Source of the DNA: Gordonia sp. SID5947 | Lineage (GTDB): Bacteria; Actinomycetota; Actinomycetes; Mycobacteriales; Mycobacteriaceae | Direction of reading: 5' to 3' | Assembly: GCF_009862785.1 (NCBI RefSeq) | Contig: NZ_WWHU01000001.1 | Coordinates: 744,001-808,000 of the forward strand | DNA: 64,000 nt | Shown: piece by piece, positions 36,747 through 47,047 of the stretch | Numbering within the stretch: the first letter of the stretch is position 1 | How the letters are laid out: each line of letters starts with the position of its first letter | The notes under the pieces: generated by a model | The model's database searches: none | What the model was told of the DNA's origin: nothing | Seen by the model: only the letters and a program-made list of their open reading frames with translations | Translations under genes and position numbers: made by a program

Positions 36747-36854
36747 GCGGTCAACGCTACCGAAAGCGATCCGATCCGAGGTAACGGACCAAACCTGTCC
36801 GCATCACCTGGCAGGGTGAACCACATCGGCGCTCACGACGAAGAGGAGACGGTG

Positions 36855-37292
36855 ATGGCACGCGAATTCCAGGTGACCTTCGACTGTGGCGACCCGGCGG
36901 CACTCGCCGGTTTCTGGGCCGAGGTTCTCGGCTATCGGATACAGGACCCGCCACCGGGTTTCGACAGCTGGGAGGCGGCACTCGAGGCAATGGGTATCCC
37001 GCCAGAACAGCGAAACGACGCCTCGGCGCTCGTCGATCCGGACGGGGCAGGTCCCCGGTTGTTCTTTCAACGGGTTCCGGAGGGCAAGTCCGCGAAGAAC
37101 CGGGTACATCTCGATGTTCGTTCGGCGCCGGGCCTGACCGGCGATGAGCGGATGGCCGCGCTCGAGGTGCAGGCCACCCGGACCATCGGTCTCGGTGCCA
37201 CGCGGGTGGCCCGCCACGAGCCCGCACCACCACTACAGGGCGGACACATCGTGATGACAGATCCCGAGGGAAACGAATTCTGTCTGGACTGA
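36855..37292 (+). CDS. VOC-superfamily (glyoxalase-like) protein
   Basis: A 145-residue single-domain VOC protein. The start FQVTFDCGDPAALAGFWAEVLGY and the end GHIVMTDPEGNEFCLD are the canonical two edges of a glyoxalase_6-like domain; LFFQRVPEGKSAKNRVHLDV gives the middle. Metal-ligand positions are partly kept (H at NRVHLDV, E at EGNEF). Such proteins are often resistance or small-molecule isomerase/dioxygenase relatives; function is not evident. ATG 36855 follows a GAGGAGAC ribosome site. Confidence 0.83.
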   Translation: MAREFQVTFDCGDPAALAGFWAEVLGYRIQDPPPGFDSWEAALEAMGIPPEQRNDASALVDPDGAGPRLFFQRVPEGKSAKNRVHLDVRSAPGLTGDERMAALEVQATRTIGLGATRVARHEPAPPLQGGHIVMTDPEGNEFCLD

Positions 37293-37316
37293 CTCGAGGG
37301 GGCGACCACTCGAAGG

Positions 37317-38549
37317 TCAGCTGTGTCTCCTGCCGGGAGCGATACGTGCCCCGAGGGGGACTCGAGAACGGGCGGTGATCAATGAGTCCATGCCCACCAG
37401 TGTGATCCGGTCTGTCGGGACCGGCCGCGTCCGCGGGCGCCCGCCGACGATCGCACCCGAACCGACCCGTACGCGCTCGTCGAGAATCGACCACGCCACA
37501 TGGGCGCCGCTGCGGATGACGCTGTCGGCGAAGATGATCGAGTCGGTGACGGTCGCGCCACGTTCGACCACCACGCCTGGACCGAGCACGCTGCGGCGCA
37601 CTGTTCCCGACACCTGGGCGCCGCTGCTGAGCATGGAATCGGCGACCGTTGCGCCTGCATCGATCCGGCTCGCGTTGCGTTGCGGCTGGTGCGTCAGGAT
37701 CGGCCAGTCCGGGCGGAACAGGTCCACCGTCCCGTCGATCAGGTCTCGATGCGCCTGCAGATACGTCTCCGGGCGCCCCGCGTCGATCCAATAACCGGGT
37801 AGCGCGTGCGCCATGGTCTTTCCGCGCGCCACGAACCACGGGATCAGGTGGTCTCCGAAATCGCCCAAGCCGGTGTCGCCATCGTCGTCGGCGCGGTGCG
37901 CTGTCGTGGCGAAGAGGGTTTCCAGACCTTCCACGAGGACCTCGGGGTCATACACGAAGATCTCCGCAGCGATCACCCGGGTGGTAGGGCGGTCCGGCTT
38001 GTAGCGGAACCCGGTGACCGTGCCATCTCGACGGGCGTGCACGGTCGCATGCTCGGAAGCCTCTTCGCGCGAACAGGTCGTCGTGACGACAGTGCATTCC
38101 GACCCGGTGTCCCGATGTTTCGCCAAGGCGTCGCGGAGGTCGAATTCGTAGACGTGGTCGGCGCTCATCACCACCACCGCTTCCGGCGCGCGCTCGACGA
38201 TCCGGTCGCGGATGCGGTAGAGCAGATCGGCGTTGCCCGTCGCGAAACCGTCTTCGGTTTCCTCTTCGCGTGATTCCTCGGGCAGGACGATGCGGAGCCC
38301 ACCGCGGGTCCGGTCGAGATCCCACGGACGGCCGCCTGCGATCTGTTCCAGCAGGGAGTCGGCCTGGTATTGGACGCACAGCCACACCTCGTCGATGCGG
38401 CTGTGATGGAGGTTCGACAGCGGGAAGTCGATCAGCTGGTAGTTGCCGCCGAACGGCAGGGCCGGTTTCGCGCGTCGGTCGGTCAACACCTCCATCCGCG
38501 ATCCGCGTCCACCGGCCGCGACGATCGCGACGACGCCGGAGGTGTCCAT
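37317..38549 (-). CDS. glgC: Glucose-1-phosphate adenylyltransferase family protein
   Basis: A 410-residue nucleotidyltransferase of the GlgC family, which makes ADP-glucose for glycogen and alpha-glucan synthesis. The nucleotide loop is VAAGGRGSRMEVLTDRRAKPA near residue 11, then VVVMSADHVYEFDL near 123, GYWIDAGRPETYLQAHRDLI near 255, and a C-terminal left-handed helix of hexapeptide repeats (RIDAGATVADSMLSSGAQV and following). The sequence departs a little from housekeeping GlgC, so a paralogue making another nucleotide sugar is possible. It is 7 bp downstream of the DUF4334 gene on the same strand. Confidence 0.83.
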   Translation of the reverse strand: MDTSGVVAIVAAGGRGSRMEVLTDRRAKPALPFGGNYQLIDFPLSNLHHSRIDEVWLCVQYQADSLLEQIAGGRPWDLDRTRGGLRIVLPEESREEETEDGFATGNADLLYRIRDRIVERAPEAVVVMSADHVYEFDLRDALAKHRDTGSECTVVTTTCSREEASEHATVHARRDGTVTGFRYKPDRPTTRVIAAEIFVYDPEVLVEGLETLFATTAHRADDDGDTGLGDFGDHLIPWFVARGKTMAHALPGYWIDAGRPETYLQAHRDLIDGTVDLFRPDWPILTHQPQRNASRIDAGATVADSMLSSGAQVSGTVRRSVLGPGVVVERGATVTDSIIFADSVIRSGAHVAWSILDERVRVGSGAIVGGRPRTRPVPTDRITLVGMDSLITARSRVPLGARIAPGRRHS

Positions 38550-38556
38550 GTCGTGT

Positions 38557-39108
38557 CTACCGGACCGGCAAGGACTCGTCGCGGGACAGGACGAAGAAGT
38601 ACGGCTGCGCCGACCCCTTCATGTCCATCGCCCCGAGGACCGACCGGTCCGACAACCGGCGGAACACATCGTTGATGGGTAGTTGGTCGTACATCATCGT
38701 GGCGGTGTCGACCCCGCGATACCGGGTGGTGCGCAGCCGCGCCTTGGAGTTTCGTGCGCGGACCACCGGACTCACCATCGCGATGGGCTTCGTATAGGTC
38801 CGCCGCGTGACCATCGGAAACCTGGCCAACCCGACACCGCGAAAGGCATGAACCGGGTTCATCGGCCAGAGTGATGATCCGCCGCGCGCGGGGAACAACA
38901 ACGGATGCACCGTCTCGGCATCGACGAACTGCTTTCCCCACCAACCGCTCGCCGCGAGCAATCCGTCCATCGGATGGTCGGTGGGCAGCTCGGCACCGTG
39001 CCAGGTGCCGATCATCTCGTCCGTTTCCACCGGCTCCGACGAGTCGAACAGGTCGAGTGCTGCGGCAGTCGTGGTCGGCACGGTCGGCATGAGGTCGTCG
39101 AGAATCAT
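38557..39108 (-). CDS. GXWXG/DUF4334 domain protein
   Basis: A 183-residue protein with an N-terminal GXWXG motif (MIGTWHGAEL near residue 33). The DUF4334 part follows: WWGKQFVDAETVHPLLF near 56, then ARLRTTRYRGVDTATMMYDQLPINDVFR near 122 and MDMKGSAQPYFFVLSRD at the end. The closing DVFRRLSD...GAMDMK is the family signature. These beta-barrel proteins are widespread in actinobacteria, possibly binding small lipophilic molecules; no reaction is established. It is closely linked to glgC downstream. Confidence 0.85.
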   Translation of the reverse strand: MILDDLMPTVPTTTAAALDLFDSSEPVETDEMIGTWHGAELPTDHPMDGLLAASGWWGKQFVDAETVHPLLFPARGGSSLWPMNPVHAFRGVGLARFPMVTRRTYTKPIAMVSPVVRARNSKARLRTTRYRGVDTATMMYDQLPINDVFRRLSDRSVLGAMDMKGSAQPYFFVLSRDESLPVR

Positions 39109-39133
39109 ACGGCGATGATAGACGTCGGTTTCC

Positions 39134-42100
39134 TCAGCGAGGGCCGTTCGATCCGTGCGAGAGACAGCGGATGATCGTCGCCCGGGTGTCGGCAGGGTCG
39201 ATCACGGAGTCGATCTCGAACACGCTGGCCACGTTGAGGGCCTTGCCGTGTTCGTAGTGCGTCGCGACGAGCTCGTCATAGCGATCCTGGCGTGCGGCCG
39301 GATCGTCGATGGCCTCCAGTTGGTCTCGGTAACCGAGTCGTACGGCGCCTTCGAGACCCATACCGCCGAACTCGCCGGTCGGCCACGAGAGCGTCGCGAC
39401 CGGGGAATGGAGGTCACCACCCGCCATGGCCATGGCCCCAAGGCCGTAGGCCTTGCGGAGCACGACCATGACAAGCGGGACGGTCAGGCGGGCGCCGGCG
39501 CGGAACATGTCACTGAAGCGCCGCACCGTCGCGGTACGCTCGGCCTCCGGTCCCACCATGAATCCCGGTGTGTCGCACAGAGAGACGACCGGGAAACGAT
39601 GGGTCTCGCACAGCTCGAGGAAGCGTACGACCTTGTCGGCGGCGTCCCCGTCGAGAGCACCTCCCAGATGCTGTGAGTTGTTGGCGATGATGCCTACCGC
39701 CACCCCCTCGATGCGTGCGAGCGCCGTCACGACGCCATGGCCGAAACCGGCACGGAGTTCGAAGACGCTGCCGATGTCGCAGAGGATGTCGAGAATGGGC
39801 CGGACAGGATAGGCGCGCAGCCGGTTCTCTGGGATGAGGTGGCGGAGCCGTCGTTGATCTGCGGCGCCGGAGTCCTGCGTCGACGAGCGAAAGTACGAGA
39901 GGTACTGGCGGATGTCGTCGAGAGCAGCGGCGTCGCCGTCGACCAGGCGGTCGACGACGCCGTTGGCCCACTGCACGTCCATCGGGCCGACCTCGTCGGG
40001 CGTGACGCGACCGAGACCGCCGCCCTCGATCATCGCGGGACCACCCATGCCCAGGCTGGAACCCTCGGTGGCGACGATGATGTCGCAACTCCCGGCCAGT
40101 GCCGCGTTGCCGGCGAAGCAGTAGCCGGCGACCACCGCCACGGTCGGAACCCTCCCGTTGAGTTGTGCCATCCGCCGGAACGTGGTCACGTCGAGTTGGG
40201 CCACCGCGGAGGTGTCGGTGTCGCCAGGGCGACCGCCGCCGCCTTCGGCGAACAGGACCAGTGGGAGGCCGCGGCGGTGCGCGAGCTCGAGCAGCCGGTC
40301 CGTCTTCTGATGATTGTGCAGGCCTTGGGTCCCGGCGAGCACTGTGTAGTCATATGACATGACGGCGACCGGCATGTCGTCGACACGCCCCGTCCCGGTG
40401 ATCAGTCCGTCTGCCGGGGTCCGGTCGATGAGTTCGTCGACGCTGCGCCGGCGACGTTGTGCCGCGATCGTCAGCGCACCGTACTCCACGAAGCTGTCGC
40501 CATCGAGCAGGATGTCGAGTCCTTCGCGCGCGGTCATCCGCCCCTTCGCGTGACGCTTGCCGACTGCATCGATTCGGCCCTCGTCGCGGGTCCGGTGGTG
40601 ACGTGCGAGTACTTCGGCGAGATCGGGACGAATGTGGTCGAGCTCGATCTCGGTTTCGGCATCGTGGGTTTCGTCGTCGGCCTCACCGGTCACGATGAAC
40701 GCGACCGCCTCGCCCTTCTCGACCGCATCGCCGACGTGGATGTTCAGTGCGGCCACGTGGCCGGGAACCGGACTGTGGACGACATGTTCCATCTTCATCG
40801 ACTCGAGCACGATGATCTCGGTACGACTCGTCACGGCATCGCCGACGGCGACCGGCAGTGACACCACCACGCCGTGGAACGGACTGGGGATCGCGACCGT
40901 TCCAGCCGGCGCCGGCATCTGCTTCGGCGGTGCGGTCTTCCGATCCCGCTCGTCTTCGGCGGCGGTGGCGGCGGGGAGCAGCGACAGGTGCGGTGCGGTG
41001 ACGAGTTCGGCGAGGTTGCGGTCGACGAACACGGTGTCGATGCCCCTGGCCGTGAGCTCTGGACGCGCCAGAATCGCTTGCAGGAGAGGGGTGTTGACCG
41101 CGACACCCGAGATGTCGAAGGCGGCGAGAGCGCGCATGCAGTCGCGGGCGGCCGCTTCGGTGTCGGTCCCGCGCACGATCACCTTGGCCAGCAGCGAATC
41201 GTACTGTGGGCCCACCTCATAACCCGCGTACCCATGGGTGTCGACGCGGATGTTGCGCCCGCTGGGCGGTTGGAACCGGTGTAACCGGCCGGTCTCGGCG
41301 GCCACGTCGCCGTCGGCGCGGACGGTCTCGGCATTGACGCGTGCCTCGATGGCGACGCCTCGCGGTGGCGGGCACGACGTGAGACCCAGACTCGAGAGTG
41401 TGCTGCCGCCGGCGACGCGGAGCCCCAGTTCGACGAGGTCGAGACCGGTGGTCTCTTCGGTCACAGTGTGTTCCACCTGGATGCGCGGATTCACCTCGAG
41501 AAATGTGAAGGTCTCCCGGACGACCAGGAACTCCACCGTGGCGAGTCCACGGTATCCAGCCATGAGTCGCTGTGCCGACCGGTGAAGATCTTGTCGCACA
41601 GTGGAATCGAGCGCGGGCGCAGGGGCGATCTCCACGAGCTTCTGGCGCCGACGCTGCGCCGAACAGTCGCGGTCGCCGAGGACGACGACATCCTCACCGT
41701 CGCCGAGTACCTGTATCTCGATGTGACGGACGTCGGTGAGCAGTTCCTCGACGTAGACCGACGGATCGCCGAAAGCGGCGAGGGCCTCGGACGAGCACCG
41801 CTGCAGCGCCGGGCCGAGCTCGTCGCGATCGGACACGTGACGCTGTCCGCGTCCGCCGCCGCCCGCTGCCGCCTTGACCATCACCGAAGCCCCGTCGCCC
41901 AGTCGGTCCCAGAGCGCCTGGGCCGCGGCGAGATCCGCGGGGGAGTCCGTGGCCGCGATCGTCGGCACACCGCACCGATCCGCGTGCCGACGTGCCGAGG
42001 TCTTGTTCCCGAACAGCTCCAGATGCTCGGGCGACGGGCCGACAAACGTGATACCGCCGTCGTCGCAGGCGCGGGCCAGGTCGGGGTTCTCGGCGAGAAA

Positions 42101-42340
42101 TCCGTATCCGGGATGGAGCGCAGTGCTCCCGCTGTCTCGCGCCGCCTCGAGGACCGCGGTGATGTCGAGATAGCTCTTGGCCCCGGCGCCGGGCAATGTG
42201 ACAGCCTCGTCGGCCCGGAAGACGTGAGCGCAGGCGGCGTCGTCCTCGGGATGGATTGCCACCGTGGTGATCCCCATGGAGGCCGCAGTTCCCATGATCC
42301 GGACGGCGATCTCGCCGCGATTGGCGACGAGAAGTTTCAT
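39134..42340 (-). CDS. Single-chain biotin-dependent acyl-CoA carboxylase (long-chain type)
   Basis: A 1068-residue protein with all carboxylase parts in one chain. Biotin carboxylase occupies about 1-450 (LHPGYGFLAENPDLARAC near 75, VKAAAGGGGRG at 155-165, EVNPRIQVEHTVTE near 282). A linker/BT region follows. The biotin carrier has K516 in the biotinylation motif ESMKM (usual AMKM). Carboxyltransferase covers about 590-1068 (LVLFAEGGGGRPGD, YCFAGNAALAG, VVSLCDTPGFMVG). This order matches the single-chain long-chain acyl-CoA carboxylases known in mycobacteria rather than the two-subunit AccA/AccD enzymes. It would make (methyl)malonyl-type or alpha-carboxyacyl-CoA for lipid synthesis. It is 22 bp downstream of ilvD. 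Confidence 0.93.
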   Translation of the reverse strand: MKLLVANRGEIAVRIMGTAASMGITTVAIHPEDDAACAHVFRADEAVTLPGAGAKSYLDITAVLEAARDSGSTALHPGYGFLAENPDLARACDDGGITFVGPSPEHLELFGNKTSARRHADRCGVPTIAATDSPADLAAAQALWDRLGDGASVMVKAAAGGGGRGQRHVSDRDELGPALQRCSSEALAAFGDPSVYVEELLTDVRHIEIQVLGDGEDVVVLGDRDCSAQRRRQKLVEIAPAPALDSTVRQDLHRSAQRLMAGYRGLATVEFLVVRETFTFLEVNPRIQVEHTVTEETTGLDLVELGLRVAGGSTLSSLGLTSCPPPRGVAIEARVNAETVRADGDVAAETGRLHRFQPPSGRNIRVDTHGYAGYEVGPQYDSLLAKVIVRGTDTEAAARDCMRALAAFDISGVAVNTPLLQAILARPELTARGIDTVFVDRNLAELVTAPHLSLLPAATAAEDERDRKTAPPKQMPAPAGTVAIPSPFHGVVVSLPVAVGDAVTSRTEIIVLESMKMEHVVHSPVPGHVAALNIHVGDAVEKGEAVAFIVTGEADDETHDAETEIELDHIRPDLAEVLARHHRTRDEGRIDAVGKRHAKGRMTAREGLDILLDGDSFVEYGALTIAAQRRRRSVDELIDRTPADGLITGTGRVDDMPVAVMSYDYTVLAGTQGLHNHQKTDRLLELAHRRGLPLVLFAEGGGGRPGDTDTSAVAQLDVTTFRRMAQLNGRVPTVAVVAGYCFAGNAALAGSCDIIVATEGSSLGMGGPAMIEGGGLGRVTPDEVGPMDVQWANGVVDRLVDGDAAALDDIRQYLSYFRSSTQDSGAADQRRLRHLIPENRLRAYPVRPILDILCDIGSVFELRAGFGHGVVTALARIEGVAVGIIANNSQHLGGALDGDAADKVVRFLELCETHRFPVVSLCDTPGFMVGPEAERTATVRRFSDMFRAGARLTVPLVMVVLRKAYGLGAMAMAGGDLHSPVATLSWPTGEFGGMGLEGAVRLGYRDQLEAIDDPAARQDRYDELVATHYEHGKALNVASVFEIDSVIDPADTRATIIRCLSHGSNGPR

Positions 42341-42362
42341 CGAGAGGCCCTTCCGGAATCTT

Positions 42363-44084
42363 CTACCTGCACACCGCTCCCTGCGACGCCGAGGTGACCA
42401 GTTTCGAGTACTTCGCGAGCACGCCGCGCGTGTAGCGCGGCGGCAGCGGGGCGAATCCCAGTGCGCGCTTGTCGAGTTCGGACTCGTCGACCAACAGATC
42501 GAGAGTGCCGGTACCGACATCGAGGCGTATCCGGTCGCCGTCCTCGACAAGTGCGATGGGGCCGCCGTCGACGGCCTCCGGCGCGACGTGCCCGACACAC
42601 AGCCCGGTGGTACCACCGGAGAAACGGCCATCGGTCATGAGGAGCACGTCCTTGCCGAGCCCGGCACCCTTGATCGCACCCGTGATCGCCAGCATCTCGC
42701 GCATACCGGGGCCACCCTTGGGGCCCTCGTAGCGGATCACCACCACATCGCCGGCGGTGATGGTGCCGTCTTCGAGGGCGTCCATCGCGGCGCGTTCGCG
42801 ATCGAAGACCCGCGCAACACCTTCGAAGACGTCGGAATCGAAGCCCGCCGACTTCACCACAGCTCCCTCGGGGGCGAGCGATCCCTTCAGGATGGTGATC
42901 CCGCCGGTCGGGTGGATCGGTTTCGTGGTGGCCCTCAGGACGAGACCGTCGGGGTCGGGCGGAGCGATGTCGGCCAGATTCTCGGCCACGGTCTTCCCGG
43001 TGACCGTGAGGCAATCGCCGTGCAGTAGCCCGGCGTCGAGGAGGGCCTTCATCACGACCGGGACGCCGCCGATGCGGTCGACGTCGGTCATCACGTGTTT
43101 GCCGAACGGCTTGACGTCGGCAAGATGCGGCACCCGCGAACCGATCCGGGAGAAGTCATCGAGCGACAGCTCGACTTCGGCCTCGTTGGCGATCGCCAGG
43201 AGGTGCAGGACGGCGTTGGTGGAGCCGCCGAAGGCCATCACGACGGCGATCGCGTTCTCGAATGCCTCACGGGTCATGATGTCGCGCGCCGTGATGCCTC
43301 GTCGCAAGAGTTCGACCACCGCCTCGCCGCTCTCACGGGCGTACCGGTCCCGTCGTCGGTCGGGCGCCGGCGGCGCGGCGCTACCCGGCAGTGACATACC
43401 GATCGCCTCGGCCGCGCTGGCCATGGTGTTGGCGGTGTACATGCCGCCACACGCTCCCTCCCCGGGACAGATCGCGCGCTCGATGGTGTCCACGTCTTCG
43501 CGACTCATCAATCCGCGCGAGCATGCGCCGACCGCCTCGAAGGCGTCGATGATCGTCACCTGACGCTCCGAGCCGTCCGAGAGGGTGGCGTACCCCGGCA
43601 GGGTGGAACCCGCGTAGAGGAAGACATTGGCGAGATCGAGGCGGGCCGCCGCCATCAGCATGCCGGGGAGTGATTTGTCACAACCGGCGAGAAGCACTGA
43701 GCCGTCGAGTCGTTCGGCGCTCATCACGGTCTCGACACTGTCGGCGATCACCTCGCGGGACACGAGCGAGAAGTGCATACCCTCGTGCCCCATCGAGATG
43801 CCGTCGGACACCGAGATGGTGCCGAACTCCAGCGGATAACCCTCGGCCGCGTGAACACCCTCTTTGACCGCCTTTGCCAGGCGGTCCAACGACAGGTTGC
43901 AGGGCGTTATCTCATTCCACGAGGAACCGACGCCGATCTGCGGTTTGACCCAGTCGTCGTCGCCCATGCCGACCGCTCGCAGCATTCCCCGGGCCGCGGT
44001 CTTCTCGAGCCCATCGGTGACGTCTCGACTCCTGGGCTTGATGTCGACGTCGGTGGCTGGAGAGTCCGGTGTTCGATTGGCCAT
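42363..44084 (-). CDS. ilvD: Dihydroxy-acid dehydratase
   Basis: A 573-residue enzyme of valine/isoleucine synthesis that dehydrates 2,3-dihydroxy acids. Iron-sulfur ligand cysteines lie in [30 protein letters not shown] and [17 protein letters not shown]; the C-terminal [20 protein letters not shown] is typical. ATG 44084 (MANRTPDSP) is preferred over GTG 44093. It is upstream of the acyl-CoA carboxylase on the same strand and divergent from the aldehyde dehydrogenase. Nothing is unusual in the frame or length. Confidence 0.96.
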   Translation of the reverse strand: MANRTPDSPATDVDIKPRSRDVTDGLEKTAARGMLRAVGMGDDDWVKPQIGVGSSWNEITPCNLSLDRLAKAVKEGVHAAEGYPLEFGTISVSDGISMGHEGMHFSLVSREVIADSVETVMSAERLDGSVLLAGCDKSLPGMLMAAARLDLANVFLYAGSTLPGYATLSDGSERQVTIIDAFEAVGACSRGLMSREDVDTIERAICPGEGACGGMYTANTMASAAEAIGMSLPGSAAPPAPDRRRDRYARESGEAVVELLRRGITARDIMTREAFENAIAVVMAFGGSTNAVLHLLAIANEAEVELSLDDFSRIGSRVPHLADVKPFGKHVMTDVDRIGGVPVVMKALLDAGLLHGDCLTVTGKTVAENLADIAPPDPDGLVLRATTKPIHPTGGITILKGSLAPEGAVVKSAGFDSDVFEGVARVFDRERAAMDALEDGTITAGDVVVIRYEGPKGGPGMREMLAITGAIKGAGLGKDVLLMTDGRFSGGTTGLCVGHVAPEAVDGGPIALVEDGDRIRLDVGTGTLDLLVDESELDKRALGFAPLPPRYTRGVLAKYSKLVTSASQGAVCR

Positions 44085-44221
44085 AACCGTCACGATAGAT
44101 GTGTCGGCAGCATCGTGATGACACTTGCACCCCCGAATGCGTCGATTGGTATGAGATCGGCGATCGGGACGAGACCGACAACGCGCACCACGTGTCGGCT
44201 CGGAGTCCGTAGCATCGGGTC

Positions 44222-45598
44222 ATGAGTGCTTATGTGACGACCAACCCGACGACCGGTAGGACTGAGCACGAATACACCGGTCTGCGCGATGACCAGATCT
44301 CGGACCTCGCCGAACGATCCGCCGAGGGCTTCGAGGCGTGGCGACACGCATCGGTGGCCGAGCGTGCCGAAGCCTTGGCCAGAACCGCCGACCTGTACGA
44401 GAAACGTTCGACGGAACTCGCCGAAGCCATCACGACCGAGATGGGCAAGCCGACCAAGCAGGCAGCGGGTGAGGTTCAACTCGCCGCGGACATCTACCGC
44501 TGGTACGCCGAACACGGTCCCGAACTACTCCTCACCGAGACGCTCGATCCCCAGGGCGCAGCGGAATCGCTGGTCCAGACCCTGCCCGTCGGGCCCCTCG
44601 TCGGGGTGATGCCTTGGAACTACCCCTACTACCAGGTCGCGCGGTTCGTCGCGCCGAACCTGTTGGTGGGCAACACGATCATTCTCAAACATGCATCCAT
44701 CTGCGCTGCCTCGTCGGCGCTGATGGCCGACGTGTTGCACGACGCATCGGTGCCCGAGAACGTGTACATCAACGCGTACGCGAGTTCCGATCAGGTCGCC
44801 GAACTACTCGGCCATCCGGCCATCCGCGGCGTGTCGCTCACCGGCAGCGAGGCGGCGGGCGCCGCGGTCGCCCAAGAGGCCGCCAAGAACCTGAAGAAGT
44901 CCGTCCTCGAACTCGGCGGCTCGGATCCGTTCATTCTGCTGGACACCGACGACATGGATCGAACAGCACGAATCGCCGCCGGTGCCCGTCTCTCCAACGC
45001 CGGTCAGGCGTGCAACTCGCCCAAGCGTTTCATCGTCATGGACGATCTCTACGACGACTTCGTCGAACGGTTGGTCGACGAGTTCGACAGTTCCGCGGTG
45101 GGGGACCCGACCGACCCTGACACCGCTGTCGGACCGCTGTCGTCGGTCTCCGCACGCGACACGGTGGTGGACCAGGTCGCCAAGGCCGTGGAGCAGGGCG
45201 CGACGCTTCACACCGGTGGTGCGCCGATCGACGGAGACGGGGCGTTCATGCGGCCTGCCGTGCTCACCGGCATCACCCCGGATATGGACGCCTACGCCGA
45301 AGAGATCTTCGGCCCGGTCGCCATGGTCTACCGCGTGCAGTCTGTCGACGACGCGGTGAAGCTGGCGAACGACGTCGCCTTCGGTCTCAGCGGATCGGTC
45401 TGGAGCACCGACATCGCGCGGGCCGCAGAGGTGGCGGATCGTCTCGAGGTGGGGATGGCCTACATCAACGAGCACGGCACCACGCTGCCCGGGTTGCCGT
45501 TCGGCGGCGTCAAACGGTCCGGCTACGGGCGCGAACTGGGTCGCTGGGGAATGGGCGAATTCGTCAACACCAAACTCCGTCGTACCGCGACCCGTTGA
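44222..45598 (+). CDS. Succinate-semialdehyde dehydrogenase (NAD(P)+), aldehyde dehydrogenase family
   Basis: A 458-residue aldehyde dehydrogenase. The glutamate base is in VLELGGSDPFILLD near residue 228; the nucleophile cysteine is in SNAGQACNSPKRFIV near 262; the cofactor part is GVMPWNYPYYQVARF near 125 and LTGSEAAGAAVA near 205. Short N-terminus and the GMAYINEHGTTLPGLPFGGVKRSG end match the SSADH GabD2-like branch in actinobacteria, converting succinate semialdehyde to succinate. A TAGCAT element (44210-44215) six bases before the ATG and no clear ribosome site suggest a leaderless message. Its stop lies just beside the convergent ClC gene. Confidence 0.88.
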   Translation: MSAYVTTNPTTGRTEHEYTGLRDDQISDLAERSAEGFEAWRHASVAERAEALARTADLYEKRSTELAEAITTEMGKPTKQAAGEVQLAADIYRWYAEHGPELLLTETLDPQGAAESLVQTLPVGPLVGVMPWNYPYYQVARFVAPNLLVGNTIILKHASICAASSALMADVLHDASVPENVYINAYASSDQVAELLGHPAIRGVSLTGSEAAGAAVAQEAAKNLKKSVLELGGSDPFILLDTDDMDRTARIAAGARLSNAGQACNSPKRFIVMDDLYDDFVERLVDEFDSSAVGDPTDPDTAVGPLSSVSARDTVVDQVAKAVEQGATLHTGGAPIDGDGAFMRPAVLTGITPDMDAYAEEIFGPVAMVYRVQSVDDAVKLANDVAFGLSGSVWSTDIARAAEVADRLEVGMAYINEHGTTLPGLPFGGVKRSGYGRELGRWGMGEFVNTKLRRTATR

Positions 45599-45599
45599 T

Positions 45600-46903
45600 T
45601 CAGGACGGCCCGGGTGATGCGCGCTCGGGCCGTGCCAAGAGCGGTGTGGCGCGGAGTTCGGCCCGGTTCACGACGACCAGCCATGCGGCAAGGGTTGCGA
45701 ACAGCATGGGTATCAGCAGATCCAGCTGCGGTACCACAGCAAGCGCCAGGAACAGGCTCATCCAGCCGTTGCGCGTGGCCGCCACCACGATTCCGACGGT
45801 GGCGGCAGCCACGGTCACCGTCACGGGCAAGCCGGTCCACAGGGCATGGACCGCGAATCCGAACGCGACGCCGACGAAGACCGCCGGGAAGATGCGTCCA
45901 CCCCGAAAGCCTGCGGCGCTGGCGACGAGCAACGCGACGAGCTTGATACCGGCGAGCGCGAGAAAACCGAGCGCCGTGGTCGTCGCCATCCGGTCGGGCA
46001 GTTCCTTCATCTGGTCGAGGCCCTTGAACAACGTGATGGTGCCACCGATGACGCCGAGCACACCCAGCGCAAAACCCGCGCCGGTCAGCAGAAGGATCGG
46101 ATTCGCGATCCGGTGGAGCAGTTTGTGCAACGGGTCGAACACGCGCGAGGCGGCGACCCCGACCGCTGCGGCGACGACTGCGACGCCGATCGCGACGAAC
46201 ACCTCGGCGACCCCGCCGTAATCTTCGGCGGGCAGATCGAGGGACATGTCGAGGTTGGTGAAGTGGGTGATGACAAAGGAACCCGTGGCCGCGGCGACCA
46301 GCGGTATGTAGAGGCGGTTCCACAGCGGTACGCGCTGGTCACCCTCGTTCGCCTCCGACAGCATGAGCGCGGCTGCGACAGGCGTCCCGAAGAGTGCGCC
46401 GATTGTGGCCGCCGTCGACAATCCGACCCAGTCGTGTGTCTGCACCTTGGGGACGAAACGCGCACCGACCGCCACCACGAGGGCGGCGTTGATCGCCATG
46501 ATCGGGTTCTCGGGCCGAGGCTGATCCCGCCGGCCAAGCCGAGGATGGCAGCCACCGCCAAGCCGGGAACGACCGCCGGTGCGAGCGGTGCCGCCACCAA
46601 TTCGATGGTGGCGGGATCGTCTCCGGCGTGACCCGGTGCGTACCGGATGACGAGACCGACGAGCAGACCGGTTGCGGTCAGCACGACCAGAATCCACCAC
46701 CAGGTGTCGGAGGAGATCCCCATGACGGCGGTCAGGTCATCCCAGACCAGACGCTCGATCAGTTCGGCCACTGCCGATATCCCCCAGAGCAGTAGCGCGC
46801 AGACCGCGCCCACCACCATTCCGACCGGAGTCATGGCGATCAGCCGACCCACCGGGACGCGGAACTCCTCCGTGGGTCTCGGATCGCTGTTCTCGGGGCT
46901 CAT
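45600..46903 (-). pseudogene. ClC-family chloride channel/antiporter, one-base frameshift
   Basis: Two frames together encode a 434-residue ClC protein. The N-terminal part (ATG 46903; MTPVGMVVGAVCALLLWGISAV) runs to GLAGGISLGP. The rest, beginning ENPIMAINAALVVAVG, lies in another frame and contains AATIGALFGTPVAAALMLSEA and AAGFRGGRIFPAVFVGVAFG. The joint falls inside the ion-selectivity motif (GGISLGPENP, the counterpart of GREGP). One extra base in the GGG run at 46512-46514 of the plus strand restores it; length is 3n+2. It would carry chloride or fluoride across the membrane. Eleven spans are visible if the frame is restored. An ATG at 46924 is an alternative start. Confidence 0.86.
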
Positions 46904-47047
46904 CTGACGGTTCCCCACCTCCATCGGCGCAACGGACGGCTCATTCTCTCATCAGCAAAGCGCCGGAGCAGAGATTCAGATGACCTGGATCGGGTGTGTC
47001 CGAGGGAACGCAGTCACCGAGCTCACGTATGCCGGTGTCGCGCCGGA

